Assembly: GCF_049243985.1 (NCBI RefSeq)
Contig: NC_135373.1
Coordinates: 95,971,213 to 96,035,212 of the forward strand
Direction: 5' to 3'
DNA length: 64,000 nt
Origin: Paroedura picta
Taxonomy: Eukaryota > Chordata > Lepidosauria > Squamata > Gekkonidae
Position numbers and translations under genes: made by a program. The notes below the pieces were generated by a model that saw nothing but the letters and a program-made list of their open reading frames with translations, ran no database searches and was not told the DNA's origin. Position 1 is the first letter of the stretch; each line of letters begins with the position of its first letter. This document shows, piece after piece, positions 15,001-23,774 of this stretch.

Positions 15001-15361
15001 ACAATCCTTGAAAACTGAACAAAACTGGCTTTGTAGGCTGTATTGCAGTTCTCAGAGGGCTTTGGTTAACCATCTACCTTACTTTATTTTGCTAGGAAGC
15101 CAGGAAGAGCGGGGACTCTTGGCATGGAATGAGAGTTACAAGGAGGAGTCCAGCAATACACTGTGTACCTCAGATGTCTATGATCTTCCCTTTGGAATTG
15201 GTTCCAAGTTCTGTGCTGCTAACTGGTTTCGGTACCTCCCAACATGCCCCAAACGGCCCCCAGGACACAGTGCAAATGAAAACAATAGTTATGCACAGGA
15301 GAACAGCAAAAAAAATAATCCAGAAAAGGACACAGAAATGAATGTTGACACGAGGATATAA
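2877..15361 (+). CDS. SLC23A4: SLC23A4, sodium-dependent nucleobase transporter (3' nine exons, 5' partial)
   Basis: Coding segments join 2877-3036, 7244-7425, 8579-8699, 9574-9730, 10636-10889, 11198-11362, 12519-12627, 13893-13988 and 15096-15361. All introns are GT-AG, every junction keeps frame, and the join gives 502 residues plus stop. The rat protein is about 614 residues, so roughly 110 N-terminal residues are missing and were not found in 1-2876. The family is SLC23 (nucleobase-ascorbate transporters, many-pass plasma-membrane proteins). Family blocks seen: [36 protein letters not shown], the NAT signature [25 protein letters not shown] and DMNSSRNLF. From memory, ascorbate transporters SVCT1/2 have Pro at the first signature position and nucleobase carriers have Glu or Gln; here it is Glu. 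Rodent SNBT1 carries Na+-coupled uracil, thymine, guanine, hypoxanthine and xanthine. Position next to STRA8 and WDR91 supports SLC23A4 rather than SLC23A1/2/3. Substrates are inferred. Confidence 0.9.
3690..3955 (+). repeat. tRNA-derived SINE
   Basis: It has the tRNA-like B-box segment (ggttttgattcctc), the body with ccagctgggtgacc and the conserved 3' part gactcctttgggtagtgaaa, ending in a cttctt-rich tail. Same family as the copies at 4408, 7640, 19105 and 19398. Confidence 0.7.
4356..4830 (+). repeat. unclassified lizard repeat split by a SINE
   Basis: The left part (gttggtctgcagcagcagaac, gagtccagtggca) and right part (aattcaaggtataagctttt) belong to one repeat family that recurs at 31605 and 41365. 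It is interrupted by the inverted SINE at 4408-4688. Confidence 0.6.
4408..4688 (-). repeat. tRNA-derived SINE inserted in another repeat
   Basis: The reverse complement shows the tRNA-like head (gtagtggttaggagtgcaga, aggtttgattcc) and body. On the plus strand it begins with a (gga)n tract, the SINE's purine/pyrimidine tail. Confidence 0.7.
5737..6112. mobile_element. non-autonomous hAT transposon
   Basis: Terminal inverted repeats are cagtggtccccaacc and ggttggggacagctg. The flanking 8-mers CTCTAGAT (5729-5736) and CTCTAGAG (6113-6120) have TA at the centre, as described for Buster-type hAT target sites. The interior is GC-rich and has no transposase frame. Confidence 0.8.
6121..6478. mobile_element. 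second hAT-like element, back to back with the first
   Basis: The ends are caacctttctcacc and ggttcagaaaggctg. Flanks are CTCTAGAG (6113-6120) and CACTAGAG (6479-6486). Same family as 15996-16329, 34391-34665 and 50201-50517. Confidence 0.7.
6905..6991. mobile_element. half copy of the foldback hAT-like MITE
   Basis: Only the right arm is present: gctggcaggggctcatgg through ggttgactacccctg. Confidence 0.65.
7244..7425 (+). CDS. SLC23A4: SLC23A4 exon b
   Basis: The acceptor is tcgtttcag and the donor is gtaagt; phase 0 to 2. It encodes [17 protein letters not shown] at the start and GAHWGIAA at the end, collinear with SLC23A1 'VQGAIMVSS...GSHWGIS'. Confidence 0.92.
7640..7892 (+). repeat. 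tRNA-derived SINE
   Basis: It lies 3' of SLC23A4 exon b. It shows gtgcttagtggttgagtgac, ggtttgattccccac, ccagctgggtggcc and gactactttgggtagtgaaa. Confidence 0.7.
8579..8699 (+). CDS. SLC23A4: SLC23A4 exon c
   Basis: The acceptor is accccctttag and the donor is gtgagt; phase 2 to 0. It encodes [20 protein letters not shown] and ends HLFQIFP, matching the SLC23 block 'VLFSQYLRN...IFKMFP'. Confidence 0.9.
9180..9478 (+). repeat. LINE 3' tail (L2/CR1-like)
   Basis: It ends with aatctgccctgagcctctgg, ggcagaatagaagtg and an AATAAAAATAAAT tail, the typical 3' end of L2/CR1-type LINEs in lizards. Confidence 0.5.
9574..9730 (+). CDS. SLC23A4: SLC23A4 exon d
   Basis: The acceptor is ccactcgccag and the donor is gtatga; phase 0 to 1. 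It encodes [20 protein letters not shown] and later [20 protein letters not shown], matching the conserved SLC23 'ARTDARGD...APW.R.PYP' loop. Confidence 0.92.
10636..10889 (+). CDS. SLC23A4: SLC23A4 exon e, with NAT signature
   Basis: The acceptor is gatgtttag and the donor is gtaagt; phase 1 to 0. It holds the catalytic core: [19 protein letters not shown] (substrate-site helix), [18 protein letters not shown] and the signature [10 protein letters not shown] at the 3' end. Confidence 0.95.
11198..11362 (+). CDS. SLC23A4: SLC23A4 exon f
   Basis: The acceptor is cttgagacag and the donor is gtaaca; phase 0 to 0. It encodes [20 protein letters not shown] and ends [10 protein letters not shown], two hydrophobic segments as in SLC23A1 'VGSRRVV...GMITAVGLSNLQ'. 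Confidence 0.94.
11540..11660 (-). repeat. fragment of a 5S-derived SINE (tail part)
   Basis: It contains gtcacaactgactcacggca, related to the non-5S part of the element at 38405-38555. Assignment is tentative. Confidence 0.3.
11965..12067 (+). mobile_element. RTE-BovB 3' end between long direct repeats
   Basis: Matches the BovB 3' terminus (aatggactccagggaatgg, ggatcattgtccatggggtc, cgcacctaacaacaacaa). It is flanked by 54-bp direct repeats at 11911-11964 and 12068-12121 that differ at two positions. Confidence 0.8.
12519..12627 (+). CDS. SLC23A4: SLC23A4 exon g
   Basis: The acceptor is tttgaatttag and the donor is gtacac; phase 0 to 1. It encodes [20 protein letters not shown] and ends NNTEALKT. 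The motif DMNSSRNLF is near-invariant in vertebrate SLC23 proteins. Confidence 0.92.
13075..13195 (-). repeat. unclassified lizard repeat fragment
   Basis: Contains aagtgctacttgactcaaac and agcttatacc in the order of the family at 31605 (minus orientation). Confidence 0.4.
13200..15095. other. SLC23A4 introns around exon h
   Basis: Apart from exon h (13893-13988) I see nothing to name here. There is a G9 tract near 14179 and AT-rich intronic sequence. Confidence 0.4.
13893..13988 (+). CDS. SLC23A4: SLC23A4 exon h
   Basis: The acceptor is ttctgttttag and the donor is gtagga; phase 1 to 1. It encodes [20 protein letters not shown] and ends FLDNTIP, matching 'ILEVDQILTVLLTTEMFVGG...LDNTVPG'. 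Confidence 0.92.
15096..15361 (+). CDS. SLC23A4: SLC23A4 last coding exon
   Basis: The acceptor is attttgctag; the exon runs to TAA at 15359-15361. It encodes [10 protein letters not shown], a cytosolic tail with [14 protein letters not shown] and FRYLPTCP as in other SLC23 C-termini, then a hydrophilic Asn/Lys-rich end ([17 protein letters not shown]). Confidence 0.92.
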
Positions 15362-15995
15362 GACCATTCCAGCTGACAGACTTGGGCTACTCATCTGTTG
15401 AAGCAGCATCTTCCTTTTAGCTGTCTTCAGATCTTTGGGGCAGTGCTTAAAGGAATATGTGGATGAACATATTTCCTGCAGGTTGCTCCAGTAAAGTCAT
15501 CCTATGATTTTAAGCATCTCGATTTCTCTGCAGCAAATATGCCAGTTTGAGGAAAATGGGGAACCCAGCAGTGTTTATGGAGGACAATTTGTTTCCCATC
15601 TTTCTCGTGACAGTTGTTGGCCAGGCATTTTCACTGTCATACTTCTGAATAACTAATTGGACAAGCCAATCCCAAGAAAAGAGGCTACTGGCTGAGTCCC
15701 ATGAAATCTAGCCTCAGCTTCTATCTTACAGACTGGCCCTGTGTAGTTGTCCAAACTGTACAATCTGTCTTGATTTTTTGTTTCCCCACCTTTTAGCCTA
15801 GTTTTACTCACTTTGGTAAAGTCTTTGAAGGACTTGGCAGTCTATATTCTTCCACAAAGTAGTTTGAAACCTTCCTCCAGCCAAAGAAAGCCCCCTCCTA
15901 ATTAAGTGGCTACTCCTTCAGCAGAAAAGGTACCCTGGAGGAAAGCTCCTTAGACTAGAGGAAACCTTCAGACTTAGCGGAGAGGAGTGGCAAAT

Positions 15996-16329
15996 CAGGC
16001 TTTCTCAACCAGGATTTTGTGAAACTCTTGGGGTTTCTTGGGGGCCCTGGAAGGGTTTCCTGAATAACTGGGACTTGATTAATTTATAATATATTTTTAA
16101 ATGTGTTAAATATTTATTGGGTTTATGGTCATTTTGACCCACCCCACCCCCTGCCAAAATGGCCATTGTTGGGCCTGGAGGGGGTGAGAAGGGGAGGTGC
16201 CCCAGGTGGGCATGTGCACAGCTATGCTTCCGAACCATATTCTGCACGATTGGGCCACTTCTGGAGTTTCTCAAAGCCTGAAGGATGTCTCAGGGGTTTC
16301 TTGACAGGAAAAAAAGTTGAGAAAGGCTG
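15996..16329. mobile_element. hAT-like MITE in the SLC23A4 3' UTR region
   Basis: The ends are caggctttctcaacc and gttgagaaaggctg. It is the reverse orientation of the family at 6121. The flanking 8-mers match poorly. Confidence 0.65.
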
Positions 16330-16838
16330 CAGTACATGAAGGCCTTGCCACTTGAGTCATGTTATCTCCTACAAGTCTCCTGAAGTTTCCTGTAGTGTAA
16401 AATTATTATTTCTATGCTGCTTTCAGGATTTCATGGATGCCATATGCAAGAAACCAAGAAGCTCTCTACATCCAGAAGAATGCATTAATGTATCTTGTGC
16501 CTTATATCTTAAATTTGTCTAAAAGGAATGAATCAATGACTGAAGCTCTCAGAGATGCATGAGTCTTTGACCACTTCCCCATATAAACATTGTGAGGTGG
16601 AGACTTCTTGGGCTTACTATTGATATTATCAAGAAGTATCCTCCAAGACTCATGGGATCTTAATCTGGGGATGCTGAAACATGGACACTCAGTCTTTTGG
16701 ATTTTTTCCTGAATGCTCAGAATGGTCAAGTTTCAATCTGGTGACTACTGGAATGGCTTTTTTTTGCCTACCTAATGTGTGTAAGTGGTTTTGCTAAATT
16801 CCTAGGAAAAATTTACCTGGTAGGAATAATAATACTGA

Positions 16839-16844
16839 AATAAA
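16839..16844 (+). terminator. candidate SLC23A4 polyadenylation signal
   Basis: An AATAAA hexamer lies about 1.48 kb after the stop codon and is the first clear one on this strand. The intervening 3' UTR would include a hAT-like repeat (15996-16329). No transcript evidence is available. Confidence 0.4.
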
Positions 16845-16900
16845 GCCACATCTCAACAAAGTTCTCTCTCCCTTTCTTCTCTTTACGGAAATCCCCACTT

Positions 16901-17470
16901 CATAGAATCATAGAGTTGGAAGGGACCTCCTGGGTCATATAGTCCAACCCCCTGCCCAATGCAGGAACTCACAACTACCTGCTTACCCACAGTGACACCA
17001 ATTTCATGCCCAAGTGATCCTCCCCACCACCAAAAGTCTCCAGAATCCAGCCTGGCCTGGAGGAAATTCACCTACCAGCCCACAGTGGCAATTAGCCCTG
17101 GGTATGCAAGAAAGGGCCACAAGAGACAAACTTCCTTCCCACCCACTCACAATCTGCCTAAGTTCATAAAATCAGCCTTTCTGTCAGATGACTATCTAGC
17201 CTCTGCTTAAAAACTTCCAAAGAAGGAGAACCCACCACCTCCCAAGGAAGCCTGTTCCACTGAGGAACCGCTCTGATTGTCAGGATCTTCTTCCAGATGT
17301 TTAGCCAAAAATTATTTTTCAATTTCATGCAAAATATACCCCAAATAGGTGACCTTATTTCTGGCATACTCAGGATGAACAGAGAACATTTCCTTCTGGA
17401 GCCTTTCCCCACTTGTCTGTCACTCTCTTCATCAGCAGGAGCCAGCTCAGTGTGTCTTTGCATGATAATG
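16901..17470 (-). repeat. CR1-like LINE 3' end
   Basis: It begins catagaatcatagagttgga and reads 'agggacctcctgggtcat', then ccaaccccctgcccaatgca. This is the reverse complement of the CR1-type 3' end that terminates in attctatg. Confidence 0.8.
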
Positions 17471-17999
17471 CTTTTCTTTGTGTAGATTTAACAGCCCATA
17501 AACCATACACCCCCCCCCCCAGAAATTAAGAATTAGAAACAACAGCAAAGAAACATTTAGCCACATTAACTGTGCATTATAATGCTGCTATATTGGGGAA
17601 AGATTGTGCCTCCTGCTTCTCTACATTTTCCACTTCTGTACCCTTGAGTATCATATAAGTTGCCTTGGTTATTTCCTAGCATATTCTGCTCTGACTCTCT
17701 CCTCAGTGCATGCCGCTCCCCTCTCCCAAGGCATGGTACAGGCTGATAAGCAAGCAGCGCTGTCAGCCTTGGCTGAGACCTAGACATGTCTTGCCTGTCT
17801 ATCTGGGCCCTGCAACAGGCGCCCACTTCAGATGCTTACACAAAACCATTCTTATTTTTCAGATTCATTGGAAATCATTATTCGTTCGCTCATTCAATAT
17901 GATTCAGTTGGTATTTGCTCATATCGCTGAATGGGAATCTGCACACATGGCCAGCGGATGCAGCCTTGTAATGCCCCGCCTGGAAGCTGTTTGGAGTAG

Positions 18000-18172
18000 G
18001 GGAGGGTTTATTTTTACCGCCTTGCTGCTGTCTACTGTTTCTATGTTAATTTTAATTGGTTTTTAATGGGAGTTGTATTGTATATGGGGTTTTATTCTGT
18101 AAACTGCCACGATCCGGCTTGCCGAGAGTGGCGGGAAACAAATCAAATCAATCAATAAATAAAAATAAGTGG
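18000..18172 (+). repeat. LINE 3' tail
   Basis: Contains taaactgccacgatccggct, gagagtggcgggaaacaaat and a final aatcaataaataaaaataa. This tail matches that of the LINE at 44290-45030. Confidence 0.6.
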
Positions 18173-18475
18173 TGTTTGCAGCCTGGCCCAGCAGATGACT
18201 CTATCTATACTGGTCTGCAAGAAAAACAATCCCCACCAGCTGTTTGGGAAGGGTGGGGTGGGCTGGATTTCATTCTCTTATGTGTAGCTCATCAATTCAA
18301 TTCCTGGTGCGTCATCCATGTGTTAGGAACTCAAAGTTGGTGATCAAGAACAAAAACTAGAAAACTAGAGGCTACAGCACTTGAAGTGTTCCTGTTTTAA
18401 AAGATGCCACCAATGAGTTAGGCAGCCCTTTCTATTTGTATTAAAAGTACATCTATAAACCTGGAATTGCAGGGT

Positions 18476-18650
18476 CCATCGCAGGAGAGGAGAGCATCTG
18501 CTTTGCATGCAGGAGGTCCCAGGTTCAGTTGCTGGCATCTCCACTTAAAAGCATCTGGTAGGAGGTAATAAGAAAGGCCTTAGAGACCATGGAAAGCTGT
18601 TGGTAAGAGTAGAAAATACTGAACTTGGTAGCCCAGTCATTATAAAGCAG
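18476..18650 (+). repeat. tRNA-derived SINE, second family
   Basis: Shows gagcatctgctttgcatgca, ggtcccaggttcagttgctg and gcatctccacttaaaa. Same family as 51005, 55605 and 63118. Confidence 0.65.
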
Positions 18651-19104
18651 ATTTATAAGAACATAAGAAGAACGGGATCAGACCAGTGGTCTGTGTGGTC
18701 CAGCATGCTTTCTCACACAGTAGGCAACTAGTTATTCTGGAGAGCCAACAACAGGGCAGGAACTGAGACCTTCCCCAAATGTTACCTCCCAACACTGGTG
18801 TTCAGGTATTACTGCCTCCAAATGTAGAGGCTTCCTTTAGGCACTGTGCCTATTAGCCATTGTTAGACCTGTCGCAACATGAATCTGTCTATTCTTTCTA
18901 AAAAGCTTTCTATGCCTGTGGCCATCATTACATCATCTGGCAGAGAATCTCACATTTAATCACTCATTGTGTAAAGAATTATTTTCTTTCATCTATTCCA
19001 ATTTATTGCCCATCAGCCTTGTTTGATACTCTAGAGTTGTATAATTTTGGGAGGGAAAAATGTCTACTTTCTTTACCCCAGGCATAATTTTATAATTTTA
19101 TAAG

Positions 19105-19375
19105 AAGAAGAATAGTTGGTTCCTATATGATGCTTTTCTCTACCCGAAGGAGTCTCAAAGCAGCTTACATTTGCCTTCCCTTTCCTCTACCCACAACAGA
19201 TACCCTGTGGGGTGGGTGAAGCTGAGAGAGCCCTGATATTTCTGCTCTGTCATGGCAGCTTTCTCAGTGCTGTGGAGAGCCCAAGGTCACTCAGCTGGTT
19301 GTTTGTGGGGGAGTGCGGAATCAAACCCAGATTAGAAGTCTGAACTCCTAACCACTACACCAAGCTGGCTACTCT
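19105..19375 (-). repeat. tRNA-derived SINE nested in CR1
   Basis: Flanked by a direct repeat of the CR1 sequence cccaggcataattttata (about 19078 and 19382), so insertion duplicated the target. Confidence 0.75.
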
Positions 19376-19397
19376 CTTTATCCCAGGCATAATTTTA

Positions 19398-19680
19398 TAA
19401 GGAGGAGGAGGAGGTTGTTTTTTATACCCCACTTTTCACTACCCAAAGGAGTCTCAAAGTAGCTTACAATTGCCTTCCCTTCCTCTCGCCACAACAGACA
19501 CCATGTGGAGCAGGTGAGGCTGAGAGAACCCTGACAGAACTGTTCTATAAAAACAGCCCTAACAGAACTGTGACTGGCCCAAGGTCACCCAACGTGTTTC
19601 ATGTGGAGGTGTGGGTATCACACCTGGTTCCCCAGAGGAGAGGCCACCGCTCTTAACTACTACACCAAACTATCATGTTC
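19398..19680 (-). repeat. second SINE nested in CR1
   Basis: It begins with (gga)n and continues cccacttttcactacccaaa, gagtctcaaagtagcttac. Inserted directly beside the previous SINE, in the same orientation. Confidence 0.7.
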
Positions 19681-19837
19681 CCTCCTTAGTTACCTCTTTC
19701 CCAAACTGAAAAGTCCCAGACTCCTCAGCCTCCCCTCATAGGAGAGGTGCTCCAACCCTTCAACAAGCCAGTTGCAGCCTTCTGTATTTTTTCCAGGTCT
19801 GCAATGTTCTTCTTGAGATACGGTGCCCAGAACCACA

Positions 19838-20738
19838 CCTTTTCGCCTTTTCGCACAGGTGCCTTTTCGCACAGGGATCTTTGTTGCAAATTGTTTGCGG
19901 AATGAAAAATCGCCATTTAAAATAGTGGAATTCGTCGTTATGCATACCTGCCTTTGTAGTGGAATCAGTTGCGTTTTTTAGCGTTTCCCACAGGCTTCCG
20001 GTCTCGGCAGAAATCGCTAGAAAGGAAGCGCTATTGCCAAGCTCGTCCCGCCCTTGGCCGTCAAGCAGCCAATGGGCAGCCGTTAGCATGCTCCCAAACA
20101 GCCCCTTTCCCTTTAAGAAAGGTTTAAAAAAAAAAAAAAACGACCCATAGCAACGAATCTAGGTAGATTCGTTGCTACGGAGAGACCCAGCCAGCTGCCT
20201 AATGTGAGCTGTCGTTTGATTGTATGATCGTTTGCACGCTGCCTCGAGTGATAAACCCCCCCCCCCTCTCACGGTCCCGATTTTTGGCTGAATTTATTTG
20301 TAAAAAATAAAGGGACTTTATTTCAGCAAACAGGCTTTTCAGTGGTTTGTGCTTAGTGACTAAAGGTGAAGGACTGAAGCCAGGGAAGCCTCTAAACAGA
20401 AAGAGGCTCGCCGGTGCGTTTATCCCCGCTCGCTCGGAGAAAAAAAAATGGCGATCGCTTCGCCGGAAGTTTGGAGGAGAGAGCCAGGGGGAGGGACTTT
20501 GAAGAACCAGCAACAATGGTAACGCACAGGTCTTTAGCGCTAGTGTTGCAGATTGGTTGCAGGAGTGTATCGCTATCCGGAGGGTGAATCCACTTTTCTG
20601 GATTCCCCTGAAAGCGCCACAACGAAGCGCTTTTTGCTGATTGGTTTCAGGATTGTTGCAGATTGTCTACGACGTCGTGGGTTATGGCAAATTAGTAGCG
20701 TTTCCAAATAGCAACCATTCTGCTACTTTGAAGCCGTG
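19838..20738. mobile_element. Harbinger-like non-autonomous element, copy 1
   Basis: It interrupts the CR1 between cagaaccacac and cacagtactcc. It shares an almost identical first 230 bp and a similar 3' end with copy 2 (21566-22645). The left end has a doubled ccttttcgcacagg terminus. No transposase frame; no clean TAA duplication. Confidence 0.65.
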
Positions 20739-21565
20739 CGAAATGGCTCACAGTACTCCAAATGAGGCCACACCATAGATCTATACAGATACATTACAAT
20801 GTTAGCCATTATGTTTTCAGTCCCTTTCCTAATAATCTGTACCATAGAGTTTGCCTTTTTCACTGCAGTAGTGCACTGTTAATATTTTTATTGAGTTATC
20901 CACTACGGTCCCTTTTCCTCTCAGTCTCAACAAGGGCATAGACTTGAAGGTGCATCACTTACACTTACCTACATTGAGCTTCATTTGCCACATAGTCATC
21001 CGCTCACCTAAATTGTGGTGGTTCTCCTGGAGCTCTTCACAGACTTAGCTTATCCATTGCATGTCAATGGTTTGGGTAAATACCTAGGACCACTTTTCCT
21101 GATTAGAATAGTATCCAAACAAAACCACATCTCAACAGATTTTTACCATCCGGAATAACTTTGTGTTATCAGCAAACCTGGCCACTCCGCTGCTCACCCA
21201 CATCATTTCTGAACAAATTAAATAGTACCAGACCTGCGACCAGTCCTTGGTTGGGAGCTGTGTGTGGATTTTCGCCTCTTTATTTGCCTACTGGCCATGC
21301 CACCCTCTGTTAACAAACCCAGGCCCTATAATTTCTTCTGTCGACTGAGGCTGGTGGAAGAAATTGGGGTTACGTGTAGATTTCCTTTAGATTGGGTGGG
21401 AAGGGTCCGATAGGCTGTTTCTTTAGTTAAAATATTTGCATGCCCTATTTCTAATGAATTAGGTTTTTGCCTGGTTTTTGTGTGTGAGAGAGATTTTGAG
21501 TTACAGGCTTTTCAGAGTTATTAAAGCGTTTGGAGGAAGAATTTCTTGAAAATTAAAGAGACTAA

Positions 21566-22645
21566 GGGCCTTTTTGCACGGGGATCTTTGTTGCAAATTG
21601 TTTGCGGAATGAAAAATCGCCATTTAAAATAGTGGAATTCGTCGTTATGCATACCTGCCTTTGTAGTGGAATCAGTTGCGTTTTTTAGCGTTTCCCACAG
21701 GCTTCCGGTCTCGGCAGAAATCGCTAGAAAGGAAGCGCTATTGCCAAGCTCGTCCCGCCCCTGGCCGTCAAGCAGCCAATGGGCAGCCGTTAGCATGCTC
21801 CCAAACAGCCCCTTTCCCTTTAAGGAAGGTTTAAAAAAAAACAAAAAACAGACCCATTGTAATGAATCTGGGTAGATTCGTTGCAACGGAGAGACCCATC
21901 CAGCTGCCTGGGGTGTTTGAGCTGTCGTTTGATCGGTTGATCGTTAACACGCTGCCTCAGAGTGAAAAAAAAAAATCCCCCCCCCCTCTCACGGGCCCGA
22001 TTTTCGGCTGAATGGAATGTGTGAAATGTGTGTGTGAAATGTGTGTGCTTAGTGACTGAAGGGGAGGGACTGAAGCCGGGAAGCCTCTGTTTGAGCTGTC
22101 ATTTGATCGTGGCCACGCTGCCTCGGAGTGGAAAAAAAAATCCCCCCCTTCCCCCCCCCCTCACGGGCGCGATTTTCAGCCGAAACAGTGTGAAAAATAA
22201 AGGGAAAATACATCAGCAAACGGGCTTCTGCGGGCTTCTTGTGACTGTAAACAGCTCTGAGGAGGGACTGCAGCCTGGGAAGCCTCACTGGCTAAACGGA
22301 GGCTCGCCGATGCGTTGATCTCCACTCGCTCGGGGAAAAAAAAATGGCGATCGCTTCGCCGGAAGTTTGGAGGACAGGCTCAGGAGGAGGGACTTTGAAG
22401 AAACCGCAACAATGGGAACGCACAGGTCTTTTTCGCTACTGTTGCAGATTGGTTGCAGGAGTGTATCACTTTCCGGAGGGTGAATCCACTTTTTGGGATT
22501 CCCCTAAAAGCGCTACAACGAAGCGCTTTTTGCTGATTGGTTTCAGGAGTGTTGCAGATTGTCTACGACGTCGTGCGTTAAGGCAAATTAGTAGCGTTTT
22601 CAATTAGCAACCATTGTGCTATTTTGAAGCCGTGCAAAAAGCCCC
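21566..22645. mobile_element. Harbinger-like non-autonomous element, copy 2
   Basis: The termini gggcctttttgcacgg and ccgtgcaaaaagcccc are inverted repeats, with TAA duplicated at 21563-21565 and 22646-22648. A TWA duplication with GGGCC-type ends is the PIF/Harbinger pattern. 1,080 bp, no transposase. Several GC-rich direct sub-repeats lie inside (about 21900-22330). Confidence 0.75.
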
Positions 22646-22649
22646 TAAG

Positions 22650-23330
22650 AATGGCTAACCAATCCTATTCTACCTGAGCTTTCATAGAGGACTGGGGGTC
22701 AGTTTCCTCAAAAATATTGGCCTGGAGTCTCAAACACAGTTGCTCATTCCCTTTTTCTAGCACACATCTCGCTTGATGTGCTTTGCCTGCCATGACTTTG
22801 AGGCCACTGCTGCCGCCTCCATGCATATTGTTTCCAAGACAAGCTTTGCAAACGGGATGCAAAGAGCTGAAACAATGCAAACTGCCATTTTCCAGCTGCC
22901 AATAATATTCTGAGAATTTGCTGTTAATAAGCACCTTGCAGATTATAGGCAGGAAGCTGGAAGCTGCCTCTCCTAGATTTTTTCCATTTCTGCAATGCAA
23001 TTCCTGTGGCCTCTTCATTACAGCAGACCTGTAGAAATAGCAGGGTATTTATTGAAGAGGTGTATGTTGAGCAATATTAATTAAAAAAAAATAAGTAAAC
23101 TGTTTTTTTAAAAAAGGAAAAGGTATGTTCTAACATATTCTTAAAGATATATGATATACATATACAAATTTGTCTGCTGTTCTGTAAACAACCTCTCCTT
23201 CCTGCTCTACGTTTTACTTGTTGGTTTATATTTCTATATATGTATTTTATTTTTGCTTTAATTATGTGTTTTGTTTTTAATTGTTAGGTACCTTGCTTTT
23301 CCTGATGGACTAAAAGGTTAGAATATAAAT
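22650..23330. other. gene-free stretch
   Basis: No gene seen. About 23200-23330 resembles a degraded LINE tail (tttgctttaattatgtgttt, taggtaccttgcttttcctg). The rest is unassigned. Confidence 0.35.
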
Positions 23331-23339
23331 CCTGTAAAT

Positions 23340-23766
23340 TAGCGATCCCCAACCTGTGGGTTGCGGACCACATGTGGTCCTTTGACGAACTGGAGGTGGG
23401 TCCCAAAGGACACCTTCTCCCCCTCCTCCCCCCCCCCGGCCCTTTACAACACACTTCGGGTGTCATTGTCTCCCATCACTCCCAGATGGGACTATTTCGT
23501 TGCAGAGAAACAAGCTCAGGGTTCCCATTGATTTGTCATTGTCATGAGTTAAAATTTCCATGAAAATAAAATGTTCCTTATGTTCATTGTTGTGGCGTGT
23601 TTGTATCTTATTTTGAAGGGATGTTTAAACATTACCATAGCGATCAGAGAGCGTTAGGGCAGTGGTTGAGAGTAGAGGAGTAAACTAGCCCCCCCCCCCC
23701 ACCGGGCCTCAGTAAAAATGTCAAGCATTGAGTGGTCCCTGGTGATAAAAAGGTTGGGGACCACTG
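23340..23766. mobile_element. non-autonomous hAT transposon
   Basis: Ends tagcgatccccaacc and ggttggggaccactg; perfect 8-bp duplications CTGTAAAT at 23332-23339 and 23767-23774. Same terminal family as 5737-6112, with a different interior. Confidence 0.85.
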
Positions 23767-23774
23767 CTGTAAAT

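Larger units (their letters stand above)
18655..21130 (-). mobile_element. old CR1-like LINE 3' region broken by three insertions
   Basis: The reverse complement ends tcttcttatgttctt and includes tctgatcccgttcttctt. Pieces at 18655-19104, 19376-19397, 19681-19837 and 20739-21130 are collinear. Two SINEs and a Harbinger-like element sit between them. Confidence 0.65.

Noticed and set aside
19760-22607. Open frames in the Harbinger-like copies, including the shared MESVAFFSVSHRLPVSAEIA peptide
   Set aside because: They are shared because the DNA is duplicated; no transposase motif and no codon-level constraint visible.
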